In this document: positions 15,170-15,953 of the stretch, one piece after another | Position numbering within the stretch: position 1 is the first letter of the stretch | Layout: every line of letters starts with the position of its first letter | NCBI GenBank assembly: GCA_019236485.1 | Contig: JAFAIY010000462.1 | Span: forward strand, 1-15,953 | Length of the DNA: 15,953 bases | Source of the DNA: Comamonas sp. | GTDB lineage: Bacteria > Pseudomonadota > Gammaproteobacteria > Burkholderiales > Burkholderiaceae_C | Reading direction: 5' to 3' | Position numbers and translations under genes: made by a program | Notes under the pieces: generated by a model | Told to the model about the DNA's origin: nothing | Databases searched by the model: none | What the model saw: the letters and a program-made list of their open reading frames with translations, nothing else

Positions 15170-15719
15170 GCCCGGCCGACGCGTCTGCGGGCTGCGCCAG
15201 CAGATCCAGCGCCTGTTGCAGGACTTCCATCCAGTAGGACTCATGGCGTATGCCCGCGGACAGCACAAAATGCTGCAGCGCTGCGGCGCGGTCCCGGTCC
15301 GGCCCCGGAAAATCGCGCCGCTCCAGCTCCTGGTAGTGAGCCAGCTTCTGCGCATGCAGCTGCAGACGGCGCTCGATATCGCTCCTGAGCTGCGTGGGGC
15401 CGACGATGGCTTCGGCACGCAGGCGCACCATCAGCTCGTCGCGCAGCCACTGCGGATCGCTCTGCTGCGCCACCCAGCGTTTGAGTTCATCGCGGCCGGC
15501 CGGCAATACGCGATAGGTGCGCTTGCGCCCCCTGGCCGCCTCTTCCCCGGGCAGGGCCTCGATCCAGTGCGCCTCCTCCAGCCGCGCCAGCTCCCGGTAG
15601 ATCTGCTGATGGGTGGCATGCCAGAAATGCCCTATGGAGCGGTCAAAACGCTTGGCCAGTTCGGACCCCGAGCATGGGCGCTCCAGAAGCGCGGTCAGCA
15701 AAGCATGCGGCAAAGACAT
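15159..15719 (-). CDS. PadR-family transcriptional regulator
   Basis: A 186-residue repressor-type regulator. The N-terminal winged helix is LPHALLTALLERPCSGSELA, then the recognition region FWHATHQQIYRELARLEEAHW, then the wing GRKRTYRVLPAGRDELKRW; the H-x-x-I/V-Y-R-x-L-x-x-L-E pattern is diagnostic for PadR. Residues about 90-175 form the C-terminal helical dimerisation domain (Vir_act_alpha_C type). The start is ATG 15719; an upstream in-frame TTG (15734) has no ribosome site. PadR proteins classically control responses to phenolic acids, but many regulate other ligands. It is convergent with the fadH-SnoaL unit, and the two identical palindromes in front of fadH fit the family's site layout, so it is the best local candidate to control fadH. 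No copy of that palindrome is seen before padR itself, so autoregulation is not evident. Confidence 0.93.
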   Translation of the reverse strand: MSLPHALLTALLERPCSGSELAKRFDRSIGHFWHATHQQIYRELARLEEAHWIEALPGEEAARGRKRTYRVLPAGRDELKRWVAQQSDPQWLRDELMVRLRAEAIVGPTQLRSDIERRLQLHAQKLAHYQELERRDFPGPDRDRAAALQHFVLSAGIRHESYWMEVLQQALDLLAQPADASAGLSS

Positions 15720-15819
15720 AGGCCAGTCGTTCAACAGTCAGCAATCCAGCCAAATATAAAGGCATCGCTTGAGATGCAGCCGGCCCGGGACGAGGAATTT
15801 GTGCATCCCGAAAATTTCC

Positions 15820-15840
15820 TGACTCGATTTTTGCGAGTCA
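15820..15840. repeat. Inverted repeat TGACTCG-N7-CGAGTCA upstream of padR
   Basis: Perfect 7-bp arms (15820-15826 and 15834-15840) around ATTTTTG. On the minus strand it lies 28 bases beyond the stop of the right-edge gene and about 100 bases before padR. It could be a weak terminator (the run after it is GGAAATTTTC) or an operator; the minus strand also has a TTGACT -35-like hexamer here (15842-15837) with a poor -10 (GAAATT) 17 bases on. The rest of the 15720-15868 gap shows nothing clear. Confidence 0.45.
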
Positions 15841-15868
15841 ATTTGGCGGCAAAAAACTTCCAAGAAAC

Positions 15869-15953
15869 TCAGTCCAGGCCGTCCGAAGACCCGATATGGG
15901 CCTTGAGCGCCGCTATGAACTGGGTCTCGGCCGCCTGGCGGTCCGTGCCTCTT
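15869..15953 (-). CDS. Unidentified gene, C-terminal fragment
   Basis: The minus strand is open from the right edge to a TGA at 15871-15869, giving a C-terminus that ends AALKAHIGSSDGLD. The codons have the same GC-rich third-position bias as neighbouring genes, and it lies in the same direction as padR, 149 bp upstream of it. With only 28 codons I cannot name the family. The Ala-rich helix followed by a short polar tail is unremarkable. It could be a chance open stretch, but the third-base bias argues for a real gene end. Confidence 0.45.
   Translation of the reverse strand, partial: RGTDRQAAETQFIAALKAHIGSSDGLD

Overview
The window looks like chromosomal DNA from a Comamonas-type betaproteobacterium (Comamonadaceae, Burkholderiales). 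The evidence is high GC content, strong GC-rich codon bias with long antisense open frames, Comamonadaceae-style dispersed palindromic repeats (6501-6564, 9229-9275), and the core-gene order ftsY / two M16 peptidases / rsmD / coaD seen in this order of bacteria. This assignment is from recognition, not from a search. No rRNA, tRNA, CRISPR, transposase or phage gene was seen, and no gene-free stretch exceeds about 220 bases.

Left part (1-3721): the first 20 codons of a NarL/FixJ-type response regulator (minus) face a CHASE3 sensor histidine kinase (plus), probably a divergently transcribed two-component pair. Next come two small envelope or stress-type genes 18 bp apart, a DUF883/ElaB-YqjD-like membrane-tail protein and a BON-domain lipoprotein, closed by a clear terminator. 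A zinc-ribbon plus HEXXH metallopeptidase-like protein follows and ends 3 bp from the convergent coaD.

Core block (3725-9675): coaD (coenzyme A synthesis), rsmD (16S rRNA methyltransferase) and two exported M16 peptidase subunits lie on the minus strand. The M16 pair is complementary: one has the zinc motif HALEH, the other has lost it but keeps the R..GLTY substrate-binding motif. They are divergent from ftsY, the signal-recognition-particle receptor, with only 28 bp between start codons and a TAGAAT/ATTCTA palindrome in that gap. A shared bidirectional terminator separates ftsY from convergent cutA.

Accessory metabolic block (9743-15719): a minus-strand marR - class II aldolase/adducin - ketopantoate-reductase-like unit is divergent from a 71-aa protein of unknown function, and a MarR-type operator sits inside the predicted marR promoter. 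Then comes fadH (2,4-dienoyl-CoA reductase, all catalytic and Fe-S residues present), a SnoaL/NTF2-like protein and a convergent PadR-family regulator. Two identical 16-bp palindromes 40 bp apart bracket a predicted fadH promoter. Their ATGC-N8-GCAT layout resembles PadR operators, so the neighbouring PadR protein is the leading candidate repressor. The right edge holds the 3' end of an unidentified minus-strand gene.

Most of the window is ordinary core or metabolic chromosome. The less ordinary points are the two operator systems, the orphan 71-aa protein, the uncharacterised aldolase/PanE-like pair and the repeat-like DNA inside an M16 signal-peptide region.
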